Shown here: piece by piece, positions 1 through 10,656 of the stretch
Layout: every line of letters begins with the position of its first letter
Numbering within the stretch: position 1 is the first letter of the stretch
From: Cladocopium goreaui
Taxonomy: Eukaryota; Sar; Dinophyceae; Suessiales; Symbiodiniaceae
DNA: 64,000 nt
Assembly: GCA_947184155.2 (NCBI GenBank)
Contig: CAMXCT020003624.1
Coordinates: forward strand, 98,727 to 162,726
Direction: 5' to 3'
Program-made: the position numbers and the translations under genes
The notes under the pieces: generated by a model
Told to the model about the DNA's origin: nothing
Database searches by the model: none
What the model saw: only the letters and a program-made list of their open reading frames with translations

Positions 1-330
1 TAATTGTTGTGGACATAACTTTTGGATAGGAACCACATGTTTCAACGTCTTTTGACAAACATATTTCGACCAATTTTTTTTGGAAAAAAAATGTTATAAT
101 TTCATTGCAAGACCTGAATGTTTTAAAACTGATTGTGGGCATAACTTATTTATAGAAATCTCATGTTTCAACGTCTTTTGAAAAACATATTTTGATCAAA
201 ACTATTTTGAAAAAATGTTAAAATTCCATTGCAATACCTTGAACATGAACCACTGAATGTTTTAAAAGTGATTGTGGGCATAACTTATGGATAGATATTA
301 CTTTCTTTAAAATATCGAACGGTTGAAAAC
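1..330. repeat. AT-rich degenerate direct repeats
   Basis: Units of about 125-130 bp starting near 5, 128 and 258 share the phrases GTGGGCATAACTT, CATGTTTCAACGTC and ACTGAATGTTTTAAA. A further copy begins near 1180. No coding potential is seen. The same block continues as a diverged larger duplication: 236-530 resembles 1180-1510, including CCCATT-rich stretches at 415-490 and 1340-1415. Confidence 0.7.
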
Positions 331-527
331 GCATACATAATTTTACAATTTCAATATTTTTCAAAGACATTTTTTTTCATGTTTACCGACCATAAGAGTG
401 ACATTTCTCATTTTATATCATTTCCCCATTTTGGTTCTCCCATTGAGTTGTTCCCCCTTGTTGTTTTCCCCTTGTACCTCCCCATTTTGGGGTCCAAGTC
501 CTCGAGCCCGGTAGCATCGTGATTGGT

Positions 528-1071
528 ATTTATAAAATGCCTTTGCTGGTTGATTACTAGGTATTTTCCAACATTCAAAGAAAAGAAGCATTTTATAGAA
601 CCAAAGTTGGGAGTTTTTGTTAGATTGTTGCCCATCTATGCGACCATATGCGACCACCAGGACATTTATAAAATGCCTTTGCTGGTTGATTACTAGGTAT
701 TTTCCAACATTCAAAGAAAAGAAGCATTTTATAGAACCAAAGTTGGGAGTTTTTGTTAGATTGTTGCCCATCTATGCGACCATATGCGACCACCAGGACA
801 TTTATAAAATGCCTTTGCTGGTTGATTACTAGGTATTTTCCAACATTCAAAGAAAAGAAGCATTTTATAGAACCAAAGTTGGGAGTTTTTGTTAGATTGT
901 TGCCCATCTATGCGACCATATGCGACCACCAGGACATTTATAAAATGCCTTTGCTGGTTGATTACTAGGTATTTTCCAACATTCAAAGAAAAGAAGCATT
1001 TTATAGAACCAAAGTTGGGAGTTTTTGTTAGATTGTTGCCCATCTATGCGACCATATGCGACCACCAGGAC
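528..1071. repeat. 136-bp tandem repeat, four copies
   Basis: Four near-identical 136-bp units begin at 528, 664, 800 and 936. Each unit consists of a 71-bp segment with inverted ends (TTTATAAAATGC ... GCATTTTATAGA) plus a 65-bp spacer containing CTATGCGACCATATGCGACC. A single diverged unit recurs at 1508-1650. ORFs across the array only reflect the repeat period and are not called as genes. Confidence 0.92.
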
Positions 1072-1072
1072 A

Positions 1073-1142
1073 TTTATGAAATGCATTTACCTGGGATTCA
1101 TTGGTATTTCCTTCTCAGTTTTCAGGAAGGGCATTTTATAGT
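1073..1142. repeat. Short inverted-end element (70 bp)
   Basis: It starts with TTTATGAAATGC and ends with GCATTTTATAG, so it belongs to the same short-element family as the 71-bp parts of the tandem repeat. A second copy of the same sequence lies at about 1651-1720. Confidence 0.6.
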
Positions 1143-1959
1143 TGGATAAAAAGGATGCTCTTGACCAAATATATTTTGAAGTGAACCACTGAATGTTTTA
1201 AAATTGATTGTGGGCATAACTTATGGATATATAGAGATGTTTTTTGAAAAAAAAACGTGAAACATATCGAACTATTACACACATATCCGCAATTTTGAAT
1301 TTTTGATATGTTACACAAGCAGCTCTCTCCTATTTGCCCACCATAAATGTGACATTTCCCATTTTCCGGTTGTTTTCTTCCCATTGTATTCTGCCCATTG
1401 TGTCTCCCCATTGCGTCCCTCCTTTGTGAGCTGTAACAGGAAGCTGCAATAAGGTTGACAATTCTGAACCTGCAGGACCTGTCATGGAGAAAAAAATACC
1501 CTGATTGGTATTTATAAAATGCCTTTGCTGGTTGATTACTAGGTATTTTCCAACATTCAAAGAAACGAAACATTTTATAGAACCAAAGTTGGGAGTTTTT
1601 GTTAGATTGTTTCCCATCTATGCGACCGTATGCGACCACCAGGATATTTATGAAATGCATTTGCCTGGGATTCATTGGTATTTCCCCCTCAGTTTCCAGG
1701 AAGGGCATTTTATAGTTAGATAATGTTAGATAGATAGAATGCATTTGTCACAGCGAATAAAGGCTGTCCGGGTAAAATCATGCTATGCCCCCAAGTTTTG
1801 CCGACATTTTGTGGTTTTTCATGTTGTTTCGATGTTTTTTCTTCTTTCTTCTGGCACTGCAGATGCAAAAGGAGCCATAAAGGGAAATGCAAAGCAGCCA
1901 AAACTGCAAACCACAAGTTCAGAAACAGGAGAGATGAATTCAAGATGTTGATTCCAAAC

Positions 1960-2330
1960 TTAGCATGGCTCCAGTTTGTTTACAAGATATTGCAGTTGCT
2001 AGGTTGCTATGCTTGGATTTTCTCCAAGGGTCAGTCTAGATACTTTGTAAATGACTATGCGCATGGTCTCTCTTTGGTGTTTTCCTGGCCGATAGGACCT
2101 GAAAGCAGCAAACCACAGGAATCTTTGCAAGAACTTTCACAAGGACCTGCGCCGGATTCTTTGGAGCGGCATGAGGAAAGCCATGTTTCCATCACAGGTC
2201 TTTGGGTTTACTCAGTGTTTTTGGTTCTTTCCCAATATGTTTGGGCAATTTTGGCATCAATCTCAGCATTTTGGCTTGTGAGAACACCCTCACTTCCATT
2301 TTCACGTCCCATAGGTCCTAGCCCTGCATC
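1960..2330 (+). other. Exon-like modules upstream of His-rich ORF 1
   Basis: The stretch around 2094-2200 reads as a short open module beginning after TAG|G (GPESSKPQESLQELSQG, then GPAPDSLERHEESHVSITG). It is followed by a probable intron that ends at CCCATAG|G near 2312. Similar modules starting with Gly-Pro after AG|G recur downstream at 3270, 3607 and 4117. This looks like a spliced gene made of short exons. The splice sites are inferred and the product is not recognised. Confidence 0.35.
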
Positions 2331-2333
2331 CTC

Positions 2334-2753
2334 ATGGCGGCTGAGCAAAGCTGCATGCATACTGGTGAGCGGCCAGCCCTCTTCAGGTCCAATGCCTCAG
2401 ATTTTGAGGAGCAAGACAGTGCATCTGAGTCGGCGCACAGCCATGAATCCACAACTGTGTCAGCCGGAGATGCCAGATCTGCAATTGATTGTGGCCAACC
2501 GAAAATCTACAACTACCACTCGGACCGTTTCTATTTCCAGAGCATTCAGCATCATCACCACACCCATTGGATTGATGAGATCAATGTGGAGGAGAATCAT
2601 GTGCATATCCATGTCCACCACCATCATCACCATGGCAACTCCAGGAAGAGGAGCAAGGACAGCAGTTGCAATGAGAAAGTGTCCCAATCCAGTCAGGATG
2701 AGCATGAGCAAGGTGGCTGCAACAAGATGCAGCGGATTTCTCAGGACACCTAG
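2334..2753 (+). CDS. His-rich protein, copy 1 (putative exon or small gene)
   Basis: A 139-codon open frame starts with ATG at 2334; an in-frame TAG lies just upstream, so this may be a true start. The N-terminal half is Ser/Glu-rich. Residues about 65-100 are strongly His-rich, with HHHHTHW and then alternating VHIHVHHHHHH. The end is Lys/Arg/Ser-rich. A paralogue sits about 2.2 kb downstream with the same layout: an aromatic stretch (IYNYHSDRFYF against VIFNSFKDHVYF), then alternating His, then a charged tail. Metal binding is plausible from the His clusters only. No family is recognised. It may be the last exon of the module array. Confidence 0.45.
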   Translation: MAAEQSCMHTGERPALFRSNASDFEEQDSASESAHSHESTTVSAGDARSAIDCGQPKIYNYHSDRFYFQSIQHHHHTHWIDEINVEENHVHIHVHHHHHHGNSRKRSKDSSCNEKVSQSSQDEHEQGGCNKMQRISQDT

Positions 2754-2849
2754 ATCAGGCACATGTTGCATCATGCAACTCAATGGGACATGCAAAGAGT
2801 GCCGCCAGCTGAAGAGCAGCCTTTTTTTGTAAGATTCATTAAGATTCAT

Positions 2850-4060
2850 TTGTATTGTAGTGGTTCCTAGTGCTGTTTCTGCACCGGTAAGATTTCAATC
2901 CTTCTACTGTTTCACATGTTTCCTCGTGTGAAAGTTGCGATAATTGCGGCCCATGATTGTCCCAATTCTCTAGTGATAGGATGCCAAGCTGTACAGACAA
3001 TGTTTACAACCGAGGGCCCTATAGATCTTCATTGTCCACGTCATAGCTGGCTGTACTCTGCCGTATTGCAGATGGGATGAAAAGGAGCGGATGCATTGCC
3101 ACATGGCTTTGTAGTTACAAAATGGGTGGCTGTAGCACTCCGATTTCCCTCTTACCAGTTTTTGGGTAAGTCATCCATTTTGTAAAGATTATTCAACATT
3201 CTATCATGTTCTGAAGGCTATCCTGCTTCTTCAGGATTTGGATCTTTTTGTGACCGTTACCGTGACTGCCAGGATCTGGAACCATCAAGAAGGCGTCAAA
3301 GGTTGAAGCCAGTTTTGAAGGTCTGGGGTGGTTCATTCTGAGCAGGGCACCTTGGCTTTGTAGTCTTAAAATGGATTGATAGAGCATGATAGTTTCCCAC
3401 CCCAGAGGCTTCAGGAGTGATACCATTTTGTTTTTTATATAACAGCAGGCTGGCTTGAGAATGTCTCGGGGTGCGACAGGATCAGGATTTCTTGCGATGT
3501 TGTTTTTAGGGCCCCACCCCTTCTAGAGCATTAGAGTGTTGCACCTTCCAGGATGTGGTTGCCCAGAAAGTTTAACGCATTTTTCCCCAACAGCATTGTT
3601 TGCCAGGACCTGAGACGACCAAGACGGACAAGTTGAATGGAGCCTCCACAGACTTAGAAGGTGCGGGCCCCTGTCATTCATGTCAACTGCCTTACAGTTA
3701 CAAAATGGGTTGATATAGCAAAATAGTTCTCCATCCTCCCTGTTTCTGGACTGGGTCTATACTGGAAAAAATAATCTGACATAATGAAACAATATTAATA
3801 TGAACACGCGTTAAGACATGTTAAACCTATTAAATATGCGTCAATGTGTTCTTGGGGTCCTATCCTGTGCTTGAAGATATATTAGTATTGGAACTTCTCC
3901 CAAAGTCACACAAGACATTACCCATGGGAAAGCAGGTGCTGTCATCATCTGTTGTCTGTTGTCGTATGAAATCCATCAATATCCTATGTTATCAGTTCAT
4001 GTACATTTTTTGGTTTTTATGATTTGATATAAACTGATTTTACTTGCTGTTCATGTGACA
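2850..4060 (+). other. Module array with introns; no full ORF
   Basis: This 1.2-kb stretch holds no long ORF. Two short open modules follow CAGGA acceptor-like sites: near 3270 (GSGTIKKASKVEASFEG) and near 3607 (GPETTKTDKLNGASTDLEG). Between them lie short inverted-end elements at about 3115-3186 and 3362-3434. They look like members of one short-exon repeat series; the exon limits are not proven. Confidence 0.35.
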
Positions 4061-4554
4061 GGTTGCTGGAGCAAGTGCATTTTGTAAACGTGCGTCGCCT
4101 GTCCTTGTTGGAAGGACCTGACAAGACGGGGATGGAAAAACAGGATGAACCTGCCCAAGCTCAAGAAGGTACTCTTTTGGGGCCTACACGTTGTCATTGC
4201 ACTGATTTTCACATATTTTCACTGGCTGCAGCTTTTGAAGGATGTTGGCATGAATGTCCTGGAATGTTTATGATCATCAAGAACACCACCAGAATGGAAA
4301 CATCAACCTTGGGGGATTTGCCAAGGCCATTTTGTAGAAGGGCAACCGTGCACGAACTGCAGGCGAGACGGCTCTTCATGAAAAGCCTGCAGAAGGACAG
4401 TCAGCCGGAGTTTCTTCTGATGCAGTGGAGCTGGAAGCATGCATGGACATGTTTGAAGCTTTGAAGGATCTAATTCATTGCAGTTTGTGGGTCTTACAAT
4501 TTGCAGAATCAGTGAGGCTGCAGCATTTGGCTGAAGCAGACCGCAAGAGGTAGA

Positions 4555-4980
4555 GTGGAAGGGATTCTTTTCTTCCAACTTCCGGCACCGATCATGGGCA
4601 GCCAAGACTGGACCGTTCTTGACAGTAGCCAAGAGTTCAAAGGAGATGGTGCTTCCAGTGTTTCAGAATCTGGGGTGTCATGTGAGGGCCCTAGTGTCAT
4701 TTTCAACTCATTCAAAGATCACGTCTACTTTCACAATGTCAAGCACCATGAGCACAAGATCTACCGCAAGACTTCCGATGTGAAGAGGGCCCGTGTTCAT
4801 GTGCATGTGCACCATCACCATCACCACCACCTTGATGATGATTGTTCAGACGATGAAGGAAACCAGTGCTTGGAGAAGATGCAGTCTGCAGCTGAAAAGT
4901 TGGCAGAAGGTGTTGTGAGTGATTCCGGGGTGTCGGGAGGGTCTCCTCCAGCAGCGGTTGAGCAAGGAAACGAGGCATAA
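4555..4980 (+). CDS. His-rich protein, copy 2
   Basis: This frame is open from 4555 (GTG), with its first ATG at 4594, to a TAA at 4980. It is a paralogue of the ORF at 2334-2753, with a Ser/Glu N-terminus, VIFNSFKDHVYF, then RVHVHVHHHHHHH, then an acidic CLEKMQSAAEKLAEG tail that may be helical. An upstream module at 4063-4175 (GPDKTGMEKQDEPAQAQEG) may be spliced to it. The two copies have diverged strongly outside the His tract, so they are an old tandem duplication. The function is unknown; metal chelation is only a guess. Confidence 0.45.
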   Translation: MEGILFFQLPAPIMGSQDWTVLDSSQEFKGDGASSVSESGVSCEGPSVIFNSFKDHVYFHNVKHHEHKIYRKTSDVKRARVHVHVHHHHHHHLDDDCSDDEGNQCLEKMQSAAEKLAEGVVSDSGVSGGSPPAAVEQGNEA

Positions 4981-5376
4981 CGCCTTGTGGAAAACATCTA
5001 GATGTGACTGTGTGCCTGGGTACATAGATATGTGGACTATGGGAAACATCCTTTGTTTTGAGATCCGTCGTACTGCAACTATTTTTTTGACATTGTTTGG
5101 TTGATTGCTGTTGTTCCGCCATGTTGTTTAGGTGTTTTGAGCTGGTGGATGGTCCCATCGGAGTCCCATCAATCCTCTTTCCTCTACAGGTAGCTAGACT
5201 GCTGGGCCTTTCCAAAGGGCAATGTTGGGCTTGATTTGAGGGTAAGTAAGCTTCCTTCATTGTCTGCATCATGGCCTGACCATACGAGATAGGAAAAAAG
5301 TATTTCTGCCGAGTTGCCTGCTGAGCTGATATTCTGTTGTATTTCATCTCGGTATGTTACAGTGAACTTACCAAAA

Positions 5377-5448
5377 TTTACAAAATGCAAAACCCAGCCA
5401 ACACTGGCAAAATCTTTGCTTGTGCAACTGGCCCCATGCATTTTGTAG
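5377..5448. repeat. Short inverted-end element (72 bp)
   Basis: The ends are TTTACAAAATGC and GCATTTTGTAG. The element sits between exon-like modules and has no coding content. Confidence 0.55.
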
Positions 5449-5885
5449 TCCCTACATGTCCCTGCACCATGCCTTTCTGTCAGGAGCTACAGTGGCAACA
5501 TCTCTACAGCAAACAGGACAAGCATATGGGTTTGGGCTATGGGGCCAGCTTTCTCTAGTCACCATGTGCGACATGGCATCATCAACTTGGTACATGAATG
5601 GTACGGTATGATTCATACTCATATGATCAAATATGTATGAATTGATTGGTTTTGCCTTTGCTTCCGTCAGGAGTTGAGGGGGCAACACCTTCGGATTCCA
5701 GAGGACACGTGACACGAGCTTTTTTTTTTCGCGGCGTTTCCGAGAGTAAACATGCGCACCATGAAAGGAAAATAAAAAAGAATTGCCAAATGCCAAACAT
5801 GCCATCCCTTTGCCACGTCGGGAGGAGTTGAGGGAACACCTCATGAGCCGAGAGGACATGCCAAAACCAAAACACCCAAAAACAC

Positions 5886-5934
5886 CCAAAAAGGAACCCC
5901 CCCCCCCCCAGGGGGGGGGGGGGTTCCTTTTTGG
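5886..5934. repeat. 49-bp near-perfect palindrome with C13/G13 core
   Basis: Arms 5886-5909 and 5911-5934 are exact inverted copies of 24 bases (CCAAAAAGGAA followed by 13 C, answered by 13 G and TTCCTTTTTGG) around a single A. The G/C runs could form a very stable hairpin or a G-quadruplex. The flanks contain further AAAACACCCAAAA-type sequence. Confidence 0.9.
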
Positions 5935-6037
5935 CATTTTTCCTTTGGGGAGGAGATTCTTTGGGGGGCAGCAGCCCAGCGGAAAAATTGCTAATCAATG
6001 ATCAATGTCGGTTCGCATTTCAGTGCCTTCTTGGTTC

Positions 6038-6110
6038 TTTGTATAATGGACCACAGCGGCATTCAAAGGTTGAGTTGGGTGGCCATGTGCTGGTCAATGC
6101 ATTTTATAAA
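6038..6110. repeat. Short inverted-end element (73 bp)
   Basis: The left end TTTGTATAATGG is degenerate; the right end GCATTTTATAAA is canonical. The length agrees with the family. Confidence 0.4.
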
Positions 6111-6499
6111 CATCCTGTTGCACTGACGCCTTGCCAGGAGTTGCTGGGGAACAAACTCCAGAGCAGCCAGAGCAAAGAGGACACACCCTGTTTATCATTG
6201 GATTGGTGAGTCAGTTATGGTTGTCTATGTCTGTCTACGTTGTCATTCTGAATTGCATTCTTTATGCGTTCATGCACAAACAGTTTTAAGAAATTGAGTT
6301 TTGCCCCCCACCTTTGAGCCCCCAAGGGGAGCAAACAAGTGTGAGGAGATGAAGAGGCAACCGTTCCACAGGCAGGTTCCACAGCACGAGGACACATGTG
6401 CCACAACATTTGGGCAGTCTAGTCAGTTGTGTTTGGCCAGCAGCCCTGATGCTTCAGTCTTTGATCCAAGTGTCTTTGTGTCCAATGAACACTTGGTCC

Positions 6500-6720
6500 T
6501 GTGCTTTTTGAAGGAGAAACCAATGTGGCAGAAGAGCTTCAAAGCCTGACCCCCATTAAAAAGAGCAGGCCAAAGAATCATACGGAGAGGTTATTCTTGG
6601 ATTTGGATGCTGCTATGGTGCGTGGTGATTGGATTATGCAGAGATCAGAAATGCCCTGCCCTCGAAGTCCATTTTCGACTCCAAAACGGAAAGGGAATAG
6701 CACCTGGAAGGCAAATTAAT
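6500..6720 (+). other. Exon-like module, unknown
   Basis: An open stretch beginning near 6505 reads GETNVAEELQSLTPIKKSRP and continues to a stop near 6719. The composition (Lys/Arg/Ser-rich) is like the other short modules of this array. No family was recognised and the splice limits are unknown. Confidence 0.25.
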
Positions 6721-6859
6721 TTACTGTAGTTTGTAGGATACGGCTCCCCTAGTAGCACTGGTGCTTCAACATGTTCTACAAACATCATTGCTCTCCAAGG
6801 TATGATGAGGACAGGTTGCGAGCCAGACGCAGGTGCGAGTCATCATATCATGCTGCACC

Positions 6860-7380
6860 TTACTGCATTCAGATTCTGTATGGTTCTTTCTTCTTATTAC
6901 ATGCCTTCACCCCCAGCAGGACATTCTGGACGTATCTGGAAATCAGATGAAATCATTAGTATTTATAGAATGCTGTGACATCAAAACCAAATTCAGTAAA
7001 GACTTTGAGATCATGGCATACCATTTTGTAAAGGCTTCTGGCGCAAAAAGTCTGCAACATTCTGCAACCAAAACCGTGATAAATGATGATAAATTTATGA
7101 TTGAACCAATGACATGCAGGGCTTTTGATGTGACCCAGCAGCTTTGTTGAATGTAGATGTTTTTTTCCTGTCAGGAGGAGATGTGGCTGATGCTTCCGGA
7201 CCAGGACACTCCTATGATGGGTCACATGACGTCAACACGATTTTATCTCTTGTTTCTAGCTGTGTGTCTTGGGCATGGCAGCTTGTTAATACTATCAAGT
7301 TTCTCCATTGGGCCCCAGAGCTTGGTGAGAGTTTTGCATGTTGCAACATGTTGAAATATGATGAAATATGTGAGACCATG
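6860..7380 (+). repeat. Exon-bearing repeat unit, copy 1 (diverged)
   Basis: The unit contains CAGGACATTCTGGACGTATC, then a 71-bp inverted-end element (6962-7032; TTTATAGAATGC ... CCATTTTGTAAA), then a module GGDVADASGPGHSYDGSHDV after CAGGA at 7173. It aligns by eye to the units at 7380-7840, 24372-24835 and 24836-25260. Confidence 0.55.
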
Positions 7381-7840
7381 TTGAAACACAATGCAAAAAA
7401 AAATCATGAATCACCAGAAATTCACATTGGTCAGCTATCAAAACACCCAAGATGGTGCATCCATTCCTTTTGGCCCTCTAACAACATTTAACCCATAGCT
7501 ACAGCTCTGCCCGCTTTTTGCTAGGACATGATGATGCTGCTCCTTCACAGCCACCAGGACATTCCGGGCGTATCTGGAATTCAGAGTTTTCATGAGTTTT
7601 CATGAGTTTGCTACCCTGAACATTTGAACACCAAGATTTTGAGATAGTTAGTGATCTTTATAGAATGCCCTGACATCAAATCAGAATTCAATAAAGATCT
7701 CGAGCTCATGGCATACCATTTTGTAAATGAGTTTGGCGCAACATCACAACCCAAAGCGTCCAGACATGTAAAATTCAAGGTTCTCCATTGCTCTCCAGAG
7801 CATGGTAGGGTAAATCCACGTTGAACCATGTCACGAAAGG
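7380..7840 (+). repeat. Exon-bearing repeat unit, copy 2
   Basis: About 460 bp that is nearly identical to 24372-24835, on the far side of element 1. It carries the short module GHDDAAPSQPPGHSGRIW after an AG|GA acceptor-like site (about 7524-7580) and a 71-bp inverted-end element at 7657-7727. It appears to be one unit of a tandem exon array. Confidence 0.8.
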
Positions 7841-7854
7841 TAGCCTAGGCTACC
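7839..7854. other. 16-bp perfect palindrome
   Basis: GGTAGCCTAGGCTACC is self-complementary. It lies at the point where similarity to the repeat unit on the far side of element 1 ends. Its role is unknown. Confidence 0.6.
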
Positions 7855-7959
7855 TGAGTTCTATGTACTTTAGTACTAGTTTAGTACTGGGGGAGGTGGC
7901 TGCTCCTTTCCCGGAAATTGAAAGCCGAGAGTCACGAACGGAGACTTAGGGGGGGGGGG

Positions 7960-8163
7960 TGAAGAGGGGCCCTAGCGTCTACTTCAAGATCAGCTAAGGC
8001 GTCTTCCCCAATGACAGCACTCTTTTACTCTCAGCCTGTTGCCGGTCAGTGCTTGTCTACAGGGTTACTCTATATACCTCTTTCTTGAGCCTTGAAGGGC
8101 GCATATAAATGTGCTCAATACTCATGCATGTACCTATGTAGGTATTAGGTCGAAACAAAAACA
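7960..8163 (-). repeat. Element 1 3' LTR
   Basis: This 204-bp sequence is identical as read to 23494-23697. On the minus strand it begins TGTTTTTGTTTCG and ends CTTCA. It contains ATTTATATGCGCC, a TATA-like stretch in sense orientation. No polypurine tract is visible next to it. Confidence 0.95.
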
Positions 8164-8180
8164 CAGGCACAAATTCAAAA
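8164..8180. repeat. 17-bp direct repeat at cargo/LTR border
   Basis: CAGGCACAAATTCAAAA abuts the 3' LTR and recurs exactly at 14493-14509, just after the pol stop codon. The two copies bracket the cargo block. Confidence 0.85.
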
Positions 8181-8820
8181 GCAATGAGTAGAGCACTACG
8201 CCTTGCCGTACCCAATTGGTATTAAGAGTATCTTCCTGACTTCTCTACACAATGGCAAATAGCAAAAGAAACCGGAGTTACGCAGTGGCTTCGAATTGAA
8301 AAACACGTGAAAGCAGCGAATGTCCTAAGGACATGTCGAAAAAGAACAGCGGATTCGCTAATTTTTCCAGTAGCGACCAATGGTGCTTCGCGCACGGTCT
8401 CTCCATAGGCAAAATGCCTCGCTCTACCGGTGAAAGTTCGAATTGAAAAGTTCGGGTTCGCAAGATTCAGAAATTCAGGTCATACGAAAACAATTGACCA
8501 AATCACGAAATAAACGGAAATAGCGGATCTCCAAAGTTGCTCATTCAAGCAAACAATGGACTGAAATCGAAGTTGGTAAATTTTTGAAGTTCGCTCCATT
8601 CGGAGTGGTCTGCTCGCCGGATGATTCATGGAGATAAATGTATATAGTATCTCTATTTACAAGAGTCTCTATTTTACATTAAATTGAAGTTCAGACACTT
8701 GTGGCATTATCTCTATCTAAAAGAGTATATGCCATCTGTGTGAAATAAGTTGAACGCACAGAAAAACTGTACACGGCTTCTCATGCTGTGTTATCTTCAA
8801 TTAAAGAAGTGTACACTCAC
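8181..8820 (-). other. Element 1 3' untranslated region
   Basis: About 640 bp lie between the last cargo ORF stop and the 3' LTR. No ORF of note is seen. It contains short repeats of TCTCTATTTA/AAGAGT type near 8650-8730. Confidence 0.6.
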
Positions 8821-10656
8821 TCATCGCCACTCACTTGATCTCCATGGTCTGGACGCTGAAGATGAGGATCCACCCCACTCTGTGTTGCCCTGATACGTCG
8901 ATGCTTGATCTTCATATGCCTTTCTCTTTTTCTCCTTCTGTCTTTCCTTTCTTGAATCAGCATACTGCTTCTTCTTGTAGGCCTGTTTGTAATGATGTCG
9001 TTCATTCCATGACATATCAGAAGGATCAAGATGGATAAGAATTGGATTATGAGCATCGCGATCATTTGGAGCAACCATGAAGATGTTGTGATCACCATGT
9101 AAGCAAGTTTCATTTACCTTGAAGTAGAATTCACCCACATAGTTCATGTGATCTTCATCCTCAAAGTCTTCTGGGTGTTCCTCACACATCAAACGTGAAT
9201 GACCCCACTCAACAACTGTTAACATACAACAATCACCTTTACCATTTGTCTTGTTCATGAGCTCGTCGGTGTATGTTGCTGTTGTAATGCCATCCAAGTG
9301 CGTTGCAAGAAAATCCAAGTCACGATAACTGCAAGAAATGAAATGCTTGACCCTGATTGGAGGGCAAGTTGGATCAAAATTCTTGCGCATGGCTTGTGTT
9401 GCAACACCTACCATTCTGTTAATCCAGAATTGGATAAGGCTGTGTTGATATGTAGGGACACCTGGAGATTTTGGTGTGCTGTAATAGCATGCCTTGTTTC
9501 CATCACCTGCGATGAAGTCAACTTGATATCTGGCACACTCAAAAGCCATAACAGCTAAGCACTCACCAACAATCCCCGCAGAGTCTGATGCATACTTCTG
9601 TCCGACGTGATAAACGCACACACGTGTCATTCTCATCCTAGCTCTTGTCAAGTCAACAATCTCATCTGTATCTCGATCCTTTGTCTTTCCCCAAGATACT
9701 TCAAAGATTGCCCATGAGACTTGTCGAACTCGTGTGTCGTTGTCATCTGTGTGATATCCAGCAATTTGCTTGATATAGCCATCCTTTCCAAGGCGAGCGG
9801 CCACCATCAAGTCATGATAGTCATTGAAGCAAGTTTTGAAGTCAACCTCGTTGAGTCTTTCTCTGTGAGGATACAATGAACCAGCCTCGCAATTCATGAA
9901 AAGATGTCCTCCAAAGTTCTTGATGACATTGATGAAGTAATTGTTGAACTGTGATTTGTTTTCATCAAATTTTTCATGGTCCTCATCGATGGCGTAGTCA
10001 ATGTGTGGAATGAATTGTTGAAATCTTTCTGGAACCGGGCATTTTTCAAATCTGTTTCTGCACCAGTTTCCCAAATTCCAAAACATTGCTGTTATCTGTG
10101 GGGAGGATCTGTATGGAAATTCAGCATCCTTGTACGTTGGGTCTGATAGGCCTCCACCTAAATACCTGTAAGCCAAGCTATGCAAGATCATACAGTAAGG
10201 CAAGACCTTGTGTTCCTCAACGTAATCTTGGAGTACCTTTGTGAGATTTCCAAAATCGTCATCAATCCTCTGTTCTGCTTCTTTTGAGGATCTTTCTGCT
10301 TTGTCTTGATGAAGAGGATGCATCCTTGGATCACTACAACCATATTCAATGCGCTGATTAAGTTCTTGTAATTCTAGTTGTGGATCCTGATTCTTGTGTC
10401 TGGCAATGTACTCAACCATCAACTGGTCATCTGTAAGATGGTACCAAAAATCATGATGTGGAGACATGGTCTTCCTGCACTTAACATGCCAAAACATATG
10501 TCGATGCTTCGAAGACGCTGGATAACCTTTGTTGTAAAATCCTGCCCATTCACCATGGTAACCATCTGAAAAACAATCCTTCATTTTTCGAAAAACTGAA
10601 TCATCTTCGTTTCCAGTGATATCTTGACCATAGTAAAGTCGAATTGCAGGTTTCAC
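8821..10656 (-). CDS. Cargo ORF D: EEP-type nuclease/phosphatase-like protein
   Basis: A 611-codon frame entered at a GTG (10656) that overlaps the stop of the preceding ORF. It is therefore more likely reached by a -1 frameshift than by a fresh start. Motifs resemble the endonuclease/exonuclease/phosphatase fold in the right order: MFWNLGNW (Asn194), HLFMNCEAG (Glu257), VCVYH (His350), FIAGDGN (Asp385/Asn387), and DAHNPILIHL (Asp534, His536), with EWGHSR as an alternative last motif. That superfamily includes the AP-like endonucleases of LINEs, deadenylases and phosphatases. The C-terminus is Lys/Arg/Ser-rich. The substrate cannot be told. The family assignment rests on motif order read by eye. 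Confidence 0.5.
   Translation of the reverse strand: MKPAIRLYYGQDITGNEDDSVFRKMKDCFSDGYHGEWAGFYNKGYPASSKHRHMFWHVKCRKTMSPHHDFWYHLTDDQLMVEYIARHKNQDPQLELQELNQRIEYGCSDPRMHPLHQDKAERSSKEAEQRIDDDFGNLTKVLQDYVEEHKVLPYCMILHSLAYRYLGGGLSDPTYKDAEFPYRSSPQITAMFWNLGNWCRNRFEKCPVPERFQQFIPHIDYAIDEDHEKFDENKSQFNNYFINVIKNFGGHLFMNCEAGSLYPHRERLNEVDFKTCFNDYHDLMVAARLGKDGYIKQIAGYHTDDNDTRVRQVSWAIFEVSWGKTKDRDTDEIVDLTRARMRMTRVCVYHVGQKYASDSAGIVGECLAVMAFECARYQVDFIAGDGNKACYYSTPKSPGVPTYQHSLIQFWINRMVGVATQAMRKNFDPTCPPIRVKHFISCSYRDLDFLATHLDGITTATYTDELMNKTNGKGDCCMLTVVEWGHSRLMCEEHPEDFEDEDHMNYVGEFYFKVNETCLHGDHNIFMVAPNDRDAHNPILIHLDPSDMSWNERHHYKQAYKKKQYADSRKERQKEKKRKAYEDQASTYQGNTEWGGSSSSASRPWRSSEWR

Noticed and set aside
528-1071. CRISPR-like appearance of regularly spaced repeats
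   Set aside because: Whole 136-bp units repeat, spacers included, so there are no unique spacers. The context is eukaryotic.
408-1744. Series of ORFs on both strands across the tandem repeat
   Set aside because: All share the same translated text because of the 136-bp period. There is no start context and no homology.
2265-2285. Spliced-leader-like sequence CAGCATTTTGGCTTGTG
   Set aside because: It resembles the dinoflagellate SL (..AGCCATTTTGGCTCAAG) but with a deleted base and 3' mismatches. A similar match at 32999 (GAGCATTTTGGCTGCTCAA) is also imperfect. Both may be chance in DNA rich in GCATTTT motifs.
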